Of a DNA stretch of 64,000 nucleotides, positions 53,301 to 62,525 are shown in pieces. The notes under the pieces are model-generated. The model made no database searches. It was not told the origin of the DNA and saw nothing but the letters and a program-made list of their open reading frames with translations. This stretch comes from JABJOR01 sp965603075 (lineage in GTDB: Bacteria; Pseudomonadota; Alphaproteobacteria; Rhodospirillales; Casp-alpha2). Both the position numbers and the translations under genes were made by a program. Position 1 is the first letter of the stretch, and the number at the start of each line of letters is the position of its first letter. Location of the stretch: the NCBI GenBank assembly GCA_965603075.1, contig CBFDBO010000017.1, positions 1-64,000 on the forward strand, written 5' to 3'.

Positions 53301-54235
53301 GACGGGCCTCCTGTGGTCGTATTTGAATGCGGATGGTTCTGATGCCAATGCTTGGCAATCGCATCGCGCCTACAGACCCAGACATCTTCATGAGATAGCA
53401 CATAATCAAGGAATTTTTTAAGGGCTTGGAAACGGCCCGGTTTGCCGATGATGCGACAGTGCAATCCAATGGATAACATCTTCGGGGTATGGGCGCCTTC
53501 TTCGTAAAGTGTATCAAAGGCATCGGTCAGATAATTAAGAAACTGATCACCCGCATTAAACCCTTGGGCGGTGGCAAATCGCATATCGTTGGTATCCAAG
53601 GTATAGGGGACTATTAATTGGGGCTTATCCACCATGCGGCTCCAAAACGGAAGGTCGTCTGAATAATCATCAGCGTCATATAAAAACCCACCGTTTAGTC
53701 CACCATGCTCTGAAACCAATTGCCGGGTGTTCTCACTGGTACGACCGGTGTACCAGCCCACCGGGGCTTGTCCGGTTAACCGGGTTAGGATTTCCATGGC
53801 CTCATTCATATGGGCGCGTTCAACTTCCATGGGCATGCCGTGGTAATTAATCCACCGTAGGCCATGACTGGCAATTTCATGCCCATCGGTTAGGGCGCGC
53901 TCAATAATATCCGGGTTGCGTTCGGCCGCCATGGCAACGGCAAAAACCGTCAGCGGTACTTGGCGAGCTTTAAATAAATCAAAAATACGCCATGCGCCTG
54001 CGCGGGAGCCATATTCGTAAAGAGATTCCATGGACATATGTCGTGCGCCCTCATACGGGGCCGCACCGATAATTTCAGAGAGGAAGATTTCAGAGGCGCT
54101 GTCGCCATGCAAGACGTTATTCTCAGCCCCCTCTTCATAGTTCAGGACAAATTGCACAGCAATACGGGCGCCACCGGGCCAGTTTGCCTTTGGGGGCTTG
54201 CCCTTATATCCGGTCATGTCGCGTGGATAGGTCAA
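53297..54235 (-). CDS. puuE: allantoinase, PuuE type
   Basis: A 312-residue allantoinase of the polysaccharide-deacetylase fold, unrelated to amidohydrolase-type allantoinases. WPGGARIAVQFVLNYEEGAE (about 19-38) and DGHEIASHGLRWINY (about 116-130) are family marks. The start is a TTG at 54235, which keeps the conserved TYPRD beginning and is closely preceded by an in-frame stop; the alternative ATG at 54217 would drop it. It is the first gene of the puuE-uraD-alc-allA operon. Confidence 0.92.
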   Translation of the reverse strand: MTYPRDMTGYKGKPPKANWPGGARIAVQFVLNYEEGAENNVLHGDSASEIFLSEIIGAAPYEGARHMSMESLYEYGSRAGAWRIFDLFKARQVPLTVFAVAMAAERNPDIIERALTDGHEIASHGLRWINYHGMPMEVERAHMNEAMEILTRLTGQAPVGWYTGRTSENTRQLVSEHGGLNGGFLYDADDYSDDLPFWSRMVDKPQLIVPYTLDTNDMRFATAQGFNAGDQFLNYLTDAFDTLYEEGAHTPKMLSIGLHCRIIGKPGRFQALKKFLDYVLSHEDVWVCRRDAIAKHWHQNHPHSNTTTGGPS

Positions 54236-54261
54236 TACATATTATCTTTCTACTGTTGATT

Positions 54262-54290
54262 TTGAATTTTCGTATACTAGCGTCTATATG
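54262..54290 (+). promoter_or_regulatory. candidate promoter for puuD
   Basis: TTGAAT (54262-54267), a 17-base spacer and TATATG (54285-54290) lie in the divergent spacer, about 130 bases before puuD. This is a pattern match only. The same 182-base spacer must hold the puuE promoter. Confidence 0.3.
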
Positions 54291-54417
54291 ACCAGTTCAT
54301 TATCAAAATAAATTTGATGGCGATAGGTCAAATCCCGTAAACTGTTATAGCTCTAAAAAGAGTAGGATCAGCCAGAAATTAAAAATATTACCAAAATATC
54401 GTTATAGGGAGTTTCAC

Positions 54418-55614
54418 ATGGAAATATTATTACATAACTGGGCGGAGCTTCTGGCGCGTTGGTTGCATATTATTACCGCCATCGCTTGGATTGGCTCGTC
54501 GTTCTATTTTATGTGGCTTGATAATTCCCTGAGCGATTATGGAACCTTAGAGCCGCGCGCCAATGGCGAAAGTTGGTCGGTGCATGGCGGTGGATTTTAT
54601 CACAATCAAAAATTCTTGGTCAGCCCGGAAAAGATGCCCTCTAAATTGCATTGGTTTAAGTGGGAATCCTATATTACCTGGGTATCCGGTTTCAGCCTGA
54701 TGGCCATTGTTTATTATTGGGGGGCGGAAAGTTACCTGATTGACCGCTCTGTTATGGATATCTCTCCAACGGTCGCTATTGCCATTTCTATTGGCTCGCT
54801 GGCGCTGGGGTGGGCGGTTTATGATATGCTGTGCCGGACCCCGCTCAAAGAAAAGCAAACGTTGATGTTTGTTATCCTTTTTGGCTTCATCGTTTTATCT
54901 GCCTATGCCTATGGTCAGGTGTTTTCCAGCCGGGCGGCGTTTTTACATGTGGGGGCCATGATCGCCACCATGATGTCGGCCAATGTGTTTATGATCATTA
55001 TCCCCAAACAAAAAATTGTTGTGGCGGCCTTGATTGCGGGTGAAACCCCGGACCCGGCACTTGGCAAAGCCGCTAAATTACGCTCAACCCACAATAACTA
55101 CCTGACCTTGCCCGTCTTATTTATGATGATTTCCAACCACTATCCCATGGTATTCAGTCATGACTGGAATTGGTTGATGGTGGCACTTGTCTTGGCGTTG
55201 GGGGCGGTTATCCGTGATTATTTCAATGCTCACAATCAAGGTAAATCTGGACCAGCATTGCAATGGCAATGGCCAACAGCGGCTGTCTTAACCGTGGCGC
55301 TGATCGCCCTCACCGCATGGAAACCCGGTGGTGAGATCGTGGTTGAAGATGACGTTTATACCGTGAACGCCCTTGCCATCGTACAAACACGGTGTGTTTC
55401 ATGTCATTCAGCAAAACCCACGGATGAAGATTTCGATGAGGCCCCCGGTGGGGTGATGTTTGATACTGCGGGTCAGCTAAAGCAACACGCACCGAAGGTT
55501 TTGGCGCAAGCCGTTCTAACGGACGCCATGCCGCTCGCTAACAAAACCGCTATGACGGATGATGAACGTGCACGCTTGGGAGCGTGGATTAAAAGTGGCA
55601 TGCAGGACGAATAA
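54418..55614 (+). CDS. puuD: membrane urate hydroxylase with cytochrome c domain
   Basis: A 398-residue inner-membrane protein (PuuD) that oxidises urate to 5-hydroxyisourate. The first 300 residues hold about eight helices with conserved HxxxAIAWIGSSFYF-type text (HIITAIAWIGSSFYFMW, about 17-33). The C-terminal domain (about 315-398) is a single-haem cytochrome c with CVSCH (about 329-333), so electrons pass to the respiratory chain without hydrogen peroxide. GGGAG lies 7 bases before the ATG. Confidence 0.94.
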   Translation: MEILLHNWAELLARWLHIITAIAWIGSSFYFMWLDNSLSDYGTLEPRANGESWSVHGGGFYHNQKFLVSPEKMPSKLHWFKWESYITWVSGFSLMAIVYYWGAESYLIDRSVMDISPTVAIAISIGSLALGWAVYDMLCRTPLKEKQTLMFVILFGFIVLSAYAYGQVFSSRAAFLHVGAMIATMMSANVFMIIIPKQKIVVAALIAGETPDPALGKAAKLRSTHNNYLTLPVLFMMISNHYPMVFSHDWNWLMVALVLALGAVIRDYFNAHNQGKSGPALQWQWPTAAVLTVALIALTAWKPGGEIVVEDDVYTVNALAIVQTRCVSCHSAKPTDEDFDEAPGGVMFDTAGQLKQHAPKVLAQAVLTDAMPLANKTAMTDDERARLGAWIKSGMQDE

Positions 55615-55617
55615 ATA

Positions 55618-56970
55618 ATGTCGACCTTGTTGATTAAAAATGCGGATGTCTTGGTTACCATGGATGGTGACGCCCGTGAAATTATGGGCGGGGGATTGTT
55701 TGTCCGTGATGGGGTTATTGAGGCCGTTGGTGCTACGGATGAGCTTCCCTGTACGGCGGATGAGATGGTGGATGTATCGGGCCACATCGTCACGCCCGGA
55801 TTGATTAATACCCATCATCATTTTTATCAAAATTTAACACGCGCTGTACCCCGCGCGCAGGATGCCACGTTGTTTGGATGGCTAAGAACGCTCTATCCCA
55901 TTTGGTCAAACATTGGCCCGCAAGAGGTTCATGTCTCCACTCAAGTGGCCTTGGCTGAGATGGCGCTGTCGGGTTGTACCACGTCATCGGACCATCTTTA
56001 TATCTATCCCAATGGGGCACGGTTGGATGATGAAATCGCCGCAAGTCAAGAAATAGGGGTGCGCTTGCATGCCTGCCGTGGTGCCATGAGCATTGGCGAG
56101 AGCGATGGCGGTCTGCCGCCCGATAGCTTGGTCGAGCGAGAAAATGATATTTTAGAAGATGCCTTACGGCTGATACAAACCCACCATAATTCAGCACCCG
56201 GCGCAATGGTTCGGGTTGCCATTGCACCGTGTTCACCGTTTTCGGTCAGTCGAGATTTGATGCGTGAAGCGGCAATCCTAGCGCGAGATCAGGGCGTGAT
56301 GTTGCATACTCATTTGGCAGAGAACGACGACGATATTGCCTATTCACTGGAGAACTTCGGCTGTCGTCCCGGGCAATATGCCGAGGACCTGGGCTGGACA
56401 GGGGATGATGTGTGGCACGCACATTGTGTTAAATTAGACAATGATGAAATTGATTTATTTGCCCGCTCCAAAACCGGGGTGGCGCACTGTCCGTGCTCGA
56501 ACATGCGACTGGGCAGCGGGATCGCGCCGATCCGCGCTATGTTGGACCGAGGTGTCCCGGTTGGTTTGGGGGTTGACGGTTCTGCCTCAAACGATTCCGC
56601 GCACTTATTAAATGAAGCCCGACAGGCCATGTTATTGCAACGCGTTGCCCTCGGGGGTGACGCCATGAGCGCCCGTGAAGCCCTAGAGATTGCCACGCGC
56701 GGCGGCGCAAGCGTCTTAGGGCGGGATGATCTGGGGTCTCTTGAGGTTGGAAAACGCGCTGATTTTGCTGTCTTTGATGCCACCACCATTGATCTTACGG
56801 GGGCATGGGACAAAGTCGCTGGGCTCGTTCTATGTGGCCCCCTAAAAGCAAAACACACCGTTGTCGAAGGACGCTTTGTTGTCCGCGACGGGTTCGTCAC
56901 CACCATCGATTTACCCAAGGTTTTGGAAGCTCACGCCACGCTGACATCCCGCTTGATGGGTCTAGTATAA
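55618..56970 (+). CDS. 8-oxoguanine deaminase
   Basis: A 450-residue amidohydrolase of the TrzN/AtzA-like branch. Metal ligands are in LINTHHHFYQNLTRA (about 62-76), LHTHLAEND (about 230-238) and GVDGSASNDSAHL (about 318-330), with AHCPCSNMRLGSG (about 284-296). The catalytic layout and the place 3 bases after puuD point to 8-oxoguanine, whose product is urate, the substrate of PuuD. Another purine or triazine-like substrate is possible. Confidence 0.85.
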   Translation: MSTLLIKNADVLVTMDGDAREIMGGGLFVRDGVIEAVGATDELPCTADEMVDVSGHIVTPGLINTHHHFYQNLTRAVPRAQDATLFGWLRTLYPIWSNIGPQEVHVSTQVALAEMALSGCTTSSDHLYIYPNGARLDDEIAASQEIGVRLHACRGAMSIGESDGGLPPDSLVERENDILEDALRLIQTHHNSAPGAMVRVAIAPCSPFSVSRDLMREAAILARDQGVMLHTHLAENDDDIAYSLENFGCRPGQYAEDLGWTGDDVWHAHCVKLDNDEIDLFARSKTGVAHCPCSNMRLGSGIAPIRAMLDRGVPVGLGVDGSASNDSAHLLNEARQAMLLQRVALGGDAMSAREALEIATRGGASVLGRDDLGSLEVGKRADFAVFDATTIDLTGAWDKVAGLVLCGPLKAKHTVVEGRFVVRDGFVTTIDLPKVLEAHATLTSRLMGLV

Positions 56971-57138
56971 TAAAATTTTCCCTCATTTCATTTGCTGATG
57001 AGGCCAATCCGTTAAGTCGAGTGTCGTTAAAATTTACGATCACGATGCCTGAAGCGCAGCTTCCATTATCAGAAAAAACATGACAATCGTTGCTTTTATC
57101 CTGTAAAACAGAACGAATGAAGTTTTGGGGATGAGGCG

Positions 57139-58068
57139 ATGCATGCTGTTGATGACATGACGGTGTTTACCCGGGTGGTGGACCGACAGGGGTTTTCCGC
57201 CGCTGGGCGAGAGCTACGCATGAGTACCGCCGTGGTATCATCCCGAATTGCTAACCTTGAACAACGACTCGGCGTTCGTCTGCTTAACCGCACAACCCGC
57301 AATGCCAAACCCACCGAAGAGGGTTTGGTTTATTATGACCACTGTATAAAAGTGCTGGCCGATATTCATGAGGTTGAGCATTCGCTGGCGGAAATGAAAC
57401 GCCGCCCCGCCGGGGCGCTTAGAATTTCTATGCCGATCTCGATGGGGCGGGCGCATATAGCACCGTTGATGGCAGAGTTTTTAGATCAAAACCCAGATAT
57501 TCAAATCCGCTTACAAGCCACCGACCGGGTGGTGAATATTTTGGATGAAGACGTAAACGTTGCCATTCGAAAAGGCGTCTTGCCCCCCTCGACCGACATC
57601 TTACGTAAGCTGGCACCGGACCTTCGGGTGGTCTGTGCGGCCCCGTCGTATTGGCAAAAGAACGGCAAACCGAAAACACCGGAAGATTTAAAATCCCATA
57701 ATTGTTTATTATTACGCTATCCCGGTTCGCGTCGATATACCTGGCAATTTTTGGACGCAGAGGATGCCATCACCAATTTGACCATTTCAGGAAACCTGGA
57801 CAGCAACTCCTCGGATGTGCTGGTCGATTGGGCGCTCGCTGGACAAGGGGTGATTATGAAATCCGTTTGGGATATTTCAAGTCACCTTGAAAGTGGCGCG
57901 CTGGTCCCTGTGCTGGCTGAGTATTGGCCGCGAGATTTATCGCTCAATGCCTTGATGCCCTCCCGCCGAGAGCAGCCAGCAAAAACCCGCGTGTTTATCG
58001 ATTTCCTCGTCGAGCAATTCCGCGAGCACCCTGTTGCCAAAATGATCGAAGGCTATGGCCTTAAATAA
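57139..58068 (+). CDS. LysR-family transcriptional regulator
   Basis: A 309-residue LysR protein. The DNA-binding domain (about 5-65) includes QGFSAAGRELRMSTAVVSSR and ANLEQRLGVRLLNRTTR; the effector domain spans about 90-300. It lies between the 8-oxoguanine deaminase and adenine deaminase genes, so it may control purine catabolism; the inducer is unknown. GAGG precedes the ATG. It ends 5 bases from the convergent adenine deaminase gene. Confidence 0.9.
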   Translation: MHAVDDMTVFTRVVDRQGFSAAGRELRMSTAVVSSRIANLEQRLGVRLLNRTTRNAKPTEEGLVYYDHCIKVLADIHEVEHSLAEMKRRPAGALRISMPISMGRAHIAPLMAEFLDQNPDIQIRLQATDRVVNILDEDVNVAIRKGVLPPSTDILRKLAPDLRVVCAAPSYWQKNGKPKTPEDLKSHNCLLLRYPGSRRYTWQFLDAEDAITNLTISGNLDSNSSDVLVDWALAGQGVIMKSVWDISSHLESGALVPVLAEYWPRDLSLNALMPSRREQPAKTRVFIDFLVEQFREHPVAKMIEGYGLK

Positions 58069-58073
58069 CCTTC

Positions 58074-59087
58074 TTAATTAACTTGCGCCAGTAGGCTATC
58101 AATTTCGGTTATATAGGGCGCAATTTCTGCCTCGCTCAAAAATGATCCCTTGAAACTGTTTTTGGCGAGGGTTGCCAATTGCTCATAACTGAGATCGAGA
58201 CTGGCGTCCACCGCTTCGAAATTATCATTCATATAACCACCGAAATAAGCCGGATCATCAGAATTCAGGGTGACGTTCAACCCCAATTCCAACATCTTTT
58301 TAATGGGGTGCACGTCCATGGAGGGGACACCCTTCAACCGTAAATTCGATAGCGGGCAAATGGTCAGGGTGATACCCATGTCAACAAGCCGTGTGAGAAG
58401 GTCGCTGTCTTCCATGGCCCGGTTTCCATGATCCAAACGATCGACCTTTAAAATATCGAGCGTATCACGGATGTACTCAGGCGGCCCTTCTTCCCCGGCG
58501 TGGGCGCAAAGCTTTAGCCCTAAAGATTTTGCTTTAGCAAAAACGGCTGTGAATTTAGAGGGTGGGTTGCCGAGTTCTGAGGAGTCCAGTCCCACAGCGA
58601 CAAAATGATCAAGATAGCTATCTGCTTCGGCGAGGGTCTTAAAAGCATCTTCTTCGCTCAAGTGACGTAGGAAAGACAGGATCAATCCAGACGTTATACC
58701 AAGTTCGGTTTTAGCATCGGCAAGGGCGCGGGAAATGCCGCCCACCACAATACCAAAATCGATCCCACGGGATGTATGGCCTTGCGGATCAAAGAAAATC
58801 TCAACGTGACGGACATTATCAACCGCCACCCTTTTGATATAAGCCATGGTCAGGTCGTAGAAATCTTGTTCAACAAGCAGGGTGCCCATGCCTTGATAGT
58901 AGATATCCAGAAAATCTTGCAGGTTACCAAAATCATAGGCGGCCCGGACTTGTTCGACAGTCTCAAACGGTAAGGAAATATTATTTCGCTTGGCCAATTT
59001 AATCAGCATTTCCGGCTCCAGTGATCCTTCTATATGGAGGTGCAGTTCAGCCTTTGGCAGGGCGCGAATGAAGTCTGTTTTATTCAT
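58074..59087 (-). CDS. adenine deaminase, adenosine-deaminase family
   Basis: A 337-residue TIM-barrel deaminase. LPKAELHLHIEGSLEPEML near the N-terminus gives the first zinc ligands, HAGEEGPPEYI the next, and NSDDPAYFGGYMNDNF the C-terminal ones. The FLRHLSEEDA and GLDSSELGNPPSKF segments match bacterial adenine (not adenosine) deaminases such as the Pseudomonas enzyme, as I recall it. The ATG at 59087 gives the family N-terminus and overlaps the guaD end by 8 bases; the upstream ATG at 59150 lies deep inside guaD. Confidence 0.85.
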   Translation of the reverse strand: MNKTDFIRALPKAELHLHIEGSLEPEMLIKLAKRNNISLPFETVEQVRAAYDFGNLQDFLDIYYQGMGTLLVEQDFYDLTMAYIKRVAVDNVRHVEIFFDPQGHTSRGIDFGIVVGGISRALADAKTELGITSGLILSFLRHLSEEDAFKTLAEADSYLDHFVAVGLDSSELGNPPSKFTAVFAKAKSLGLKLCAHAGEEGPPEYIRDTLDILKVDRLDHGNRAMEDSDLLTRLVDMGITLTICPLSNLRLKGVPSMDVHPIKKMLELGLNVTLNSDDPAYFGGYMNDNFEAVDASLDLSYEQLATLAKNSFKGSFLSEAEIAPYITEIDSLLAQVN

Positions 59088-60420
59088 GTGATTCAGTAGC
59101 CTTATATACAAGTTGGCCCCCAGCGTATGTGGCGGCAATCGCGCGGTCATCGGCCAAAATTATTTGGGCAAACAAGGCGTCCCAAAATGTGTCGACGCTT
59201 GACATGCGGTTTTTAATGAGGGGGGTGGAATTTAGATCGATGATCGTGATATCGGCTTCGAAACCAGCGGCTAGATTACCGATTTTATGATCTAGGCACA
59301 TGGCCTTGGCGGAGCCAATGGTCGCCAAGTACCATGCTTTTGAGGCATGCAAACTATAACCGCGCAACTGGGCAACTTCGTAGGCGGAACGCATGGTTGA
59401 GAACATGGACATAGACGACCCACCAGCAACATCGGTCGCAAGACCGACAATATGCGGTGTGGCGCAATCGCGTAAATTTTGCAAATCAAACAGCCCCGAT
59501 CCGATGAACGTATTAGATGTGGGACAGTGGGCAAGAGCAGAACCAGATTGTCGTAAAGCGGCTCGTTCGCGTTCGTTCAAATGAATGGCATGACCAAAGA
59601 TAGCCCCCGGTCCGGTAAGGCCATATTGTTCATAAACACCATAATAATCTGGCGCGTCCGGGAACAATTCGCTGACCCAGTTTATTTCATTATGGCTCTC
59701 TGAAATGTGAGTTTGCATTAACGTGCCCGGATATTCGCGCCACAAAGCCCCGGCGGATTGTAATTGCTCCGGTGTTGAGGTCGGCGCGAACCGGGGGGTG
59801 ATGGCATAGACATTGCGACCAATGCCGTGCCATTTTTCAATCAAGGCTTTCGATTGCTCGTAACCACTTTCCGCCGTATCGCTCAGGTTATCCGGCGCGT
59901 TTCGATCCATCAAAACTTTGCCACAGGCCATCCGTAATCCCCGCGCCGTGGACGCTTTAAAAAAGGCATCGACGGATTGCGGATGCACCGTGGCATAGAC
60001 ACTGGCCGTGGTCGTACCGTTCTTTAAGCACTCATCGAGATAAAAGTTTGACGCCGCTTCGGCGTAATCCGGGTCACCAAATTTGCTCTCGGTTGGGAAC
60101 GTAAACTTCTTTAACCATTCCAGTAACTGTTCACCGTAGGATGCGATAATCGGTAATTGCGGGTAATGGGCGTGGGCATCGATGAAGCCGGCCGTAATTA
60201 ACTTGTCCCCATAATCGATTATGGGGGCGCCGTTTGAATTTTTTAAGATATCACTTGCGGGGCCAACGCGTTCGATCAAGCCGTCTTTGATCCACACGGC
60301 ACCATCGGTATGATGGATGATGGACGCGTCCGGCCCGACCACAAACGGGTCGTCTTTGAACGATAGGGTTTGCCCTTTAAGAAAGAGGGTCTGTCCCTCA
60401 AGTAATAAATTGTTCGTCAT
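59080..60420 (-). CDS. guaD: guanine deaminase
   Basis: A 446-residue amidohydrolase that converts guanine to xanthine. GFIDAHAHYPQLPIIASYGE (about 72-91) gives the first metal ligands, LMQTHISESHNE (about 233-244) and LATDVAGGSSMSMF (about 320-333) the others, with HCPTSNTFIGSGLFDL (about 296-311). It lies downstream of the nucleoside transporter genes on the same strand, past a terminator, and overlaps the adenine deaminase gene. Confidence 0.93.
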   Translation of the reverse strand: MTNNLLLEGQTLFLKGQTLSFKDDPFVVGPDASIIHHTDGAVWIKDGLIERVGPASDILKNSNGAPIIDYGDKLITAGFIDAHAHYPQLPIIASYGEQLLEWLKKFTFPTESKFGDPDYAEAASNFYLDECLKNGTTTASVYATVHPQSVDAFFKASTARGLRMACGKVLMDRNAPDNLSDTAESGYEQSKALIEKWHGIGRNVYAITPRFAPTSTPEQLQSAGALWREYPGTLMQTHISESHNEINWVSELFPDAPDYYGVYEQYGLTGPGAIFGHAIHLNERERAALRQSGSALAHCPTSNTFIGSGLFDLQNLRDCATPHIVGLATDVAGGSSMSMFSTMRSAYEVAQLRGYSLHASKAWYLATIGSAKAMCLDHKIGNLAAGFEADITIIDLNSTPLIKNRMSSVDTFWDALFAQIILADDRAIAATYAGGQLVYKATESHE

Positions 60421-60446
60421 TTATATTTTCAAATTCTGAATAAAAT

Positions 60447-60486
60447 AATGGCGGCCCAGCGTATAAGCCAGGCCGCCATTTTTTAT
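60447..60486 (-). terminator. strong intrinsic terminator after the nucleoside-binding protein gene
   Basis: AATGGCGGCC (60447-60456) and GGCCGCCATT (60471-60480) form a perfect 10-pair stem with a 14-base loop. On the reverse strand it lies 10 bases after the BMP gene and is followed by ATTTTATT. It could also work forward, where TTTTATT follows. It partly separates the transporter operon from guaD. Confidence 0.75.
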
Positions 60487-60490
60487 TGTC

Positions 60491-61573
60491 TTAGTTCGGT
60501 AGTGAGCCTTCGACGCCTTCGACGTAGAAGTTCATACCAGCAAGTGTTCCATCATCAGCGGTTTCGCCAGCAGCAAGCCAGGCTGAACCGTCTTGTTTGT
60601 TAATGGGACCCGTAAAGGCATGCAAGGTGCCAGCGGCAAGAGCGTCGCGTGCATCAGCAGCCATTTTGCGTACATCAGCTGGGATCTTATCAGAGAAGTC
60701 AGCAATACCAACCATGCCCTGTTTGATACCGTCCCAGGTATCCATTGACGCCCATGTACCGTCCATTACGGCTTTCACGCGGGCGATATAATAAGGCGCC
60801 CAATCATCGATAATGGAGGTTAACTGTGCGTTTGGACCAAACCCGATCATGTCGGAAGCCTGACCAAAGGCAACGATGCCCTGTTCTTCGGCGATCTTCA
60901 TAGCAGCGGGTGAGTCGGTGTGTTGCATGAGCACGTCGGCGCCTTGATCGATAAGCGCTTTTGCCGCGTCAGCTTCTTTGCCGGGATCAAACCATGTGCT
61001 GACCCAGATAACTTTGAATTTGACGTCTGGGTTGACACTTTTTGCTGCCAAGTAAGCCGCATTGATGCCCCGTACAACTTCTGGAATGGGGAAGGAGGCA
61101 ATGTAACCAACGGTGTTGGTTTTTGTCATTTTGCCAGCGATCAAACCAATCACATGACGACCTTCATAAAAACGCGCTGAGTATGTTGAAACATTTTCAG
61201 AGCGTTTAAATCCAGTGGCATGTTCGAACCTAACATCGGGGAAGCGCTTTGCCACTTTCAATGTTGGGTTCATATACCCGAAAGATGTTGTGAAGATAAG
61301 ATTGTGACCAGAACGGGCCAATTGCTCGATAACACGTTCGGCGTCAGGACCCTCAGATACACTTTCCACATAGGTGGTTTCTACTTTATTACCAAAGGCT
61401 TCTTCAACGGCCAAGCGGCCTCGATTGTGCTCATAGCTCCACCCATGATCACCAATGGGGCCAACATAGACAAAGCCGACCTTGGTCGGACCAGCCGCAC
61501 TGGCTGTTGTAACGCTCAGTGCTACCACCAACGCGGCGGCAGTTGCCGTTAGAGTTTGAAAAATCTTTTTCAT
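60491..61573 (-). CDS. BMP-family nucleoside/purine ABC transporter binding protein
   Basis: A 360-residue exported binding protein of the basic membrane protein (BMP/PnrA-like) family. A signal peptide (about 1-26, ending TTASA) precedes KVGFVYVGPIGDHGWSYEHN, the family's N-terminal nucleoside-binding stretch. It is followed by a terminator and is the last gene of a four-gene transporter operon. The neighbouring purine deaminases suggest purine bases or nucleosides as ligand. Confidence 0.9.
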   Translation of the reverse strand: MKKIFQTLTATAAALVVALSVTTASAAGPTKVGFVYVGPIGDHGWSYEHNRGRLAVEEAFGNKVETTYVESVSEGPDAERVIEQLARSGHNLIFTTSFGYMNPTLKVAKRFPDVRFEHATGFKRSENVSTYSARFYEGRHVIGLIAGKMTKTNTVGYIASFPIPEVVRGINAAYLAAKSVNPDVKFKVIWVSTWFDPGKEADAAKALIDQGADVLMQHTDSPAAMKIAEEQGIVAFGQASDMIGFGPNAQLTSIIDDWAPYYIARVKAVMDGTWASMDTWDGIKQGMVGIADFSDKIPADVRKMAADARDALAAGTLHAFTGPINKQDGSAWLAAGETADDGTLAGMNFYVEGVEGSLPN

Positions 61574-61600
61574 GTAGAAGTCTCCCTTGATTATAAAAAA

Positions 61601-62521
61601 TTATGAAGATGCAAAGAACGGTTTTCCCAGACAAGCTGGGGCATTTAGGCTGGCTTTTGCCTTGTCACGGGAAATGGCAACCAGAACAACAATGGTAACA
61701 ATATAGGGTAACATAGACAGGACTTGCGCGTCGATATCAACACCAAACCCTTGAATGTGGAGCTGAATAACGGTAACGCCCCCAAACAAATATGCTCCCA
61801 TCAATGCGCGGCCCGGACGCCACGCAGCAAAAACCACAATGGCAAGGGCAATCCAGCCCCGACCCGCGGTCATATCCTCAACCCATAACGGGGTTTGAAC
61901 CATGGATAAGTACGCCCCACCAAGACCTGCGCAGGCACCGCCAAAGGCCAGCGCCATCAGGCGAACACCAATAACGTTGTAACCAATGGCATGGGCGGCG
62001 TCATGATTGTCCCCAACGGCGCGTAAGATTAAGCCTGCGCGGGTTTTGGTTAAGAACCACCAAACGCCAAAGACCAGCGCAAATGACACATAAACCAGCG
62101 GGTCATGAGAAAACAATATAGGCCCAATAATGGGGATATCAGACAGTAGATAAATATGGATATTGGCAAGCGATTGCGTGGTTTTACCAGAATAGGCCTG
62201 TCCCCAAAGGGCGGAAATACCAAGCCCAAAGATGGTCAGTGCCAAACCGGTTGCAACCTGATTGGCCATTAGAATTTGTGTCAGGACACCAAACAACAGC
62301 GCTGCTATGGCACCCGCAATGGCGGCGGCAATAACACCGGATATAAATGATCCGGTTTCAAAGGTAACGGCAAACCCGGCAATGGCGCCCAACACCATCA
62401 TGCCTTCGATACCTAAATTAAGAACCCCGGAGCGTTCAACAACTAGCTCGCCAATGGCCGCAAAGACCAATGGTGTTGCCGCCACTATGATGCCTTGAAG
62501 AATAAGAATTGATAAATCCAT
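61601..62521 (-). CDS. nucleoside/purine ABC transporter permease, second
   Basis: A 306-residue inner-membrane protein of the branched-chain/ribose-type permease fold, in the NupQ/YufQ group that pairs with BMP binding proteins. ERSGVLNLGIEGMMVLGAI and DNHDAAHAIGYNVIGVRL are typical. The ATG at 62521 (MDLSIL) has AGGAG upstream; the frame's ATG at 62542 would overlap the preceding permease. The binding-protein gene follows 27 bases later. Confidence 0.9.
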   Translation of the reverse strand: MDLSILILQGIIVAATPLVFAAIGELVVERSGVLNLGIEGMMVLGAIAGFAVTFETGSFISGVIAAAIAGAIAALLFGVLTQILMANQVATGLALTIFGLGISALWGQAYSGKTTQSLANIHIYLLSDIPIIGPILFSHDPLVYVSFALVFGVWWFLTKTRAGLILRAVGDNHDAAHAIGYNVIGVRLMALAFGGACAGLGGAYLSMVQTPLWVEDMTAGRGWIALAIVVFAAWRPGRALMGAYLFGGVTVIQLHIQGFGVDIDAQVLSMLPYIVTIVVLVAISRDKAKASLNAPACLGKPFFASS

Positions 62522-62525
62522 TGCC

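Noticed and set aside
56340..56918. 192-codon reverse frame inside the 8-oxoguanine deaminase gene
   Set aside because: Antisense shadow of a well-supported amidohydrolase; the protein is low-complexity, rich in Ser, Arg and Pro.
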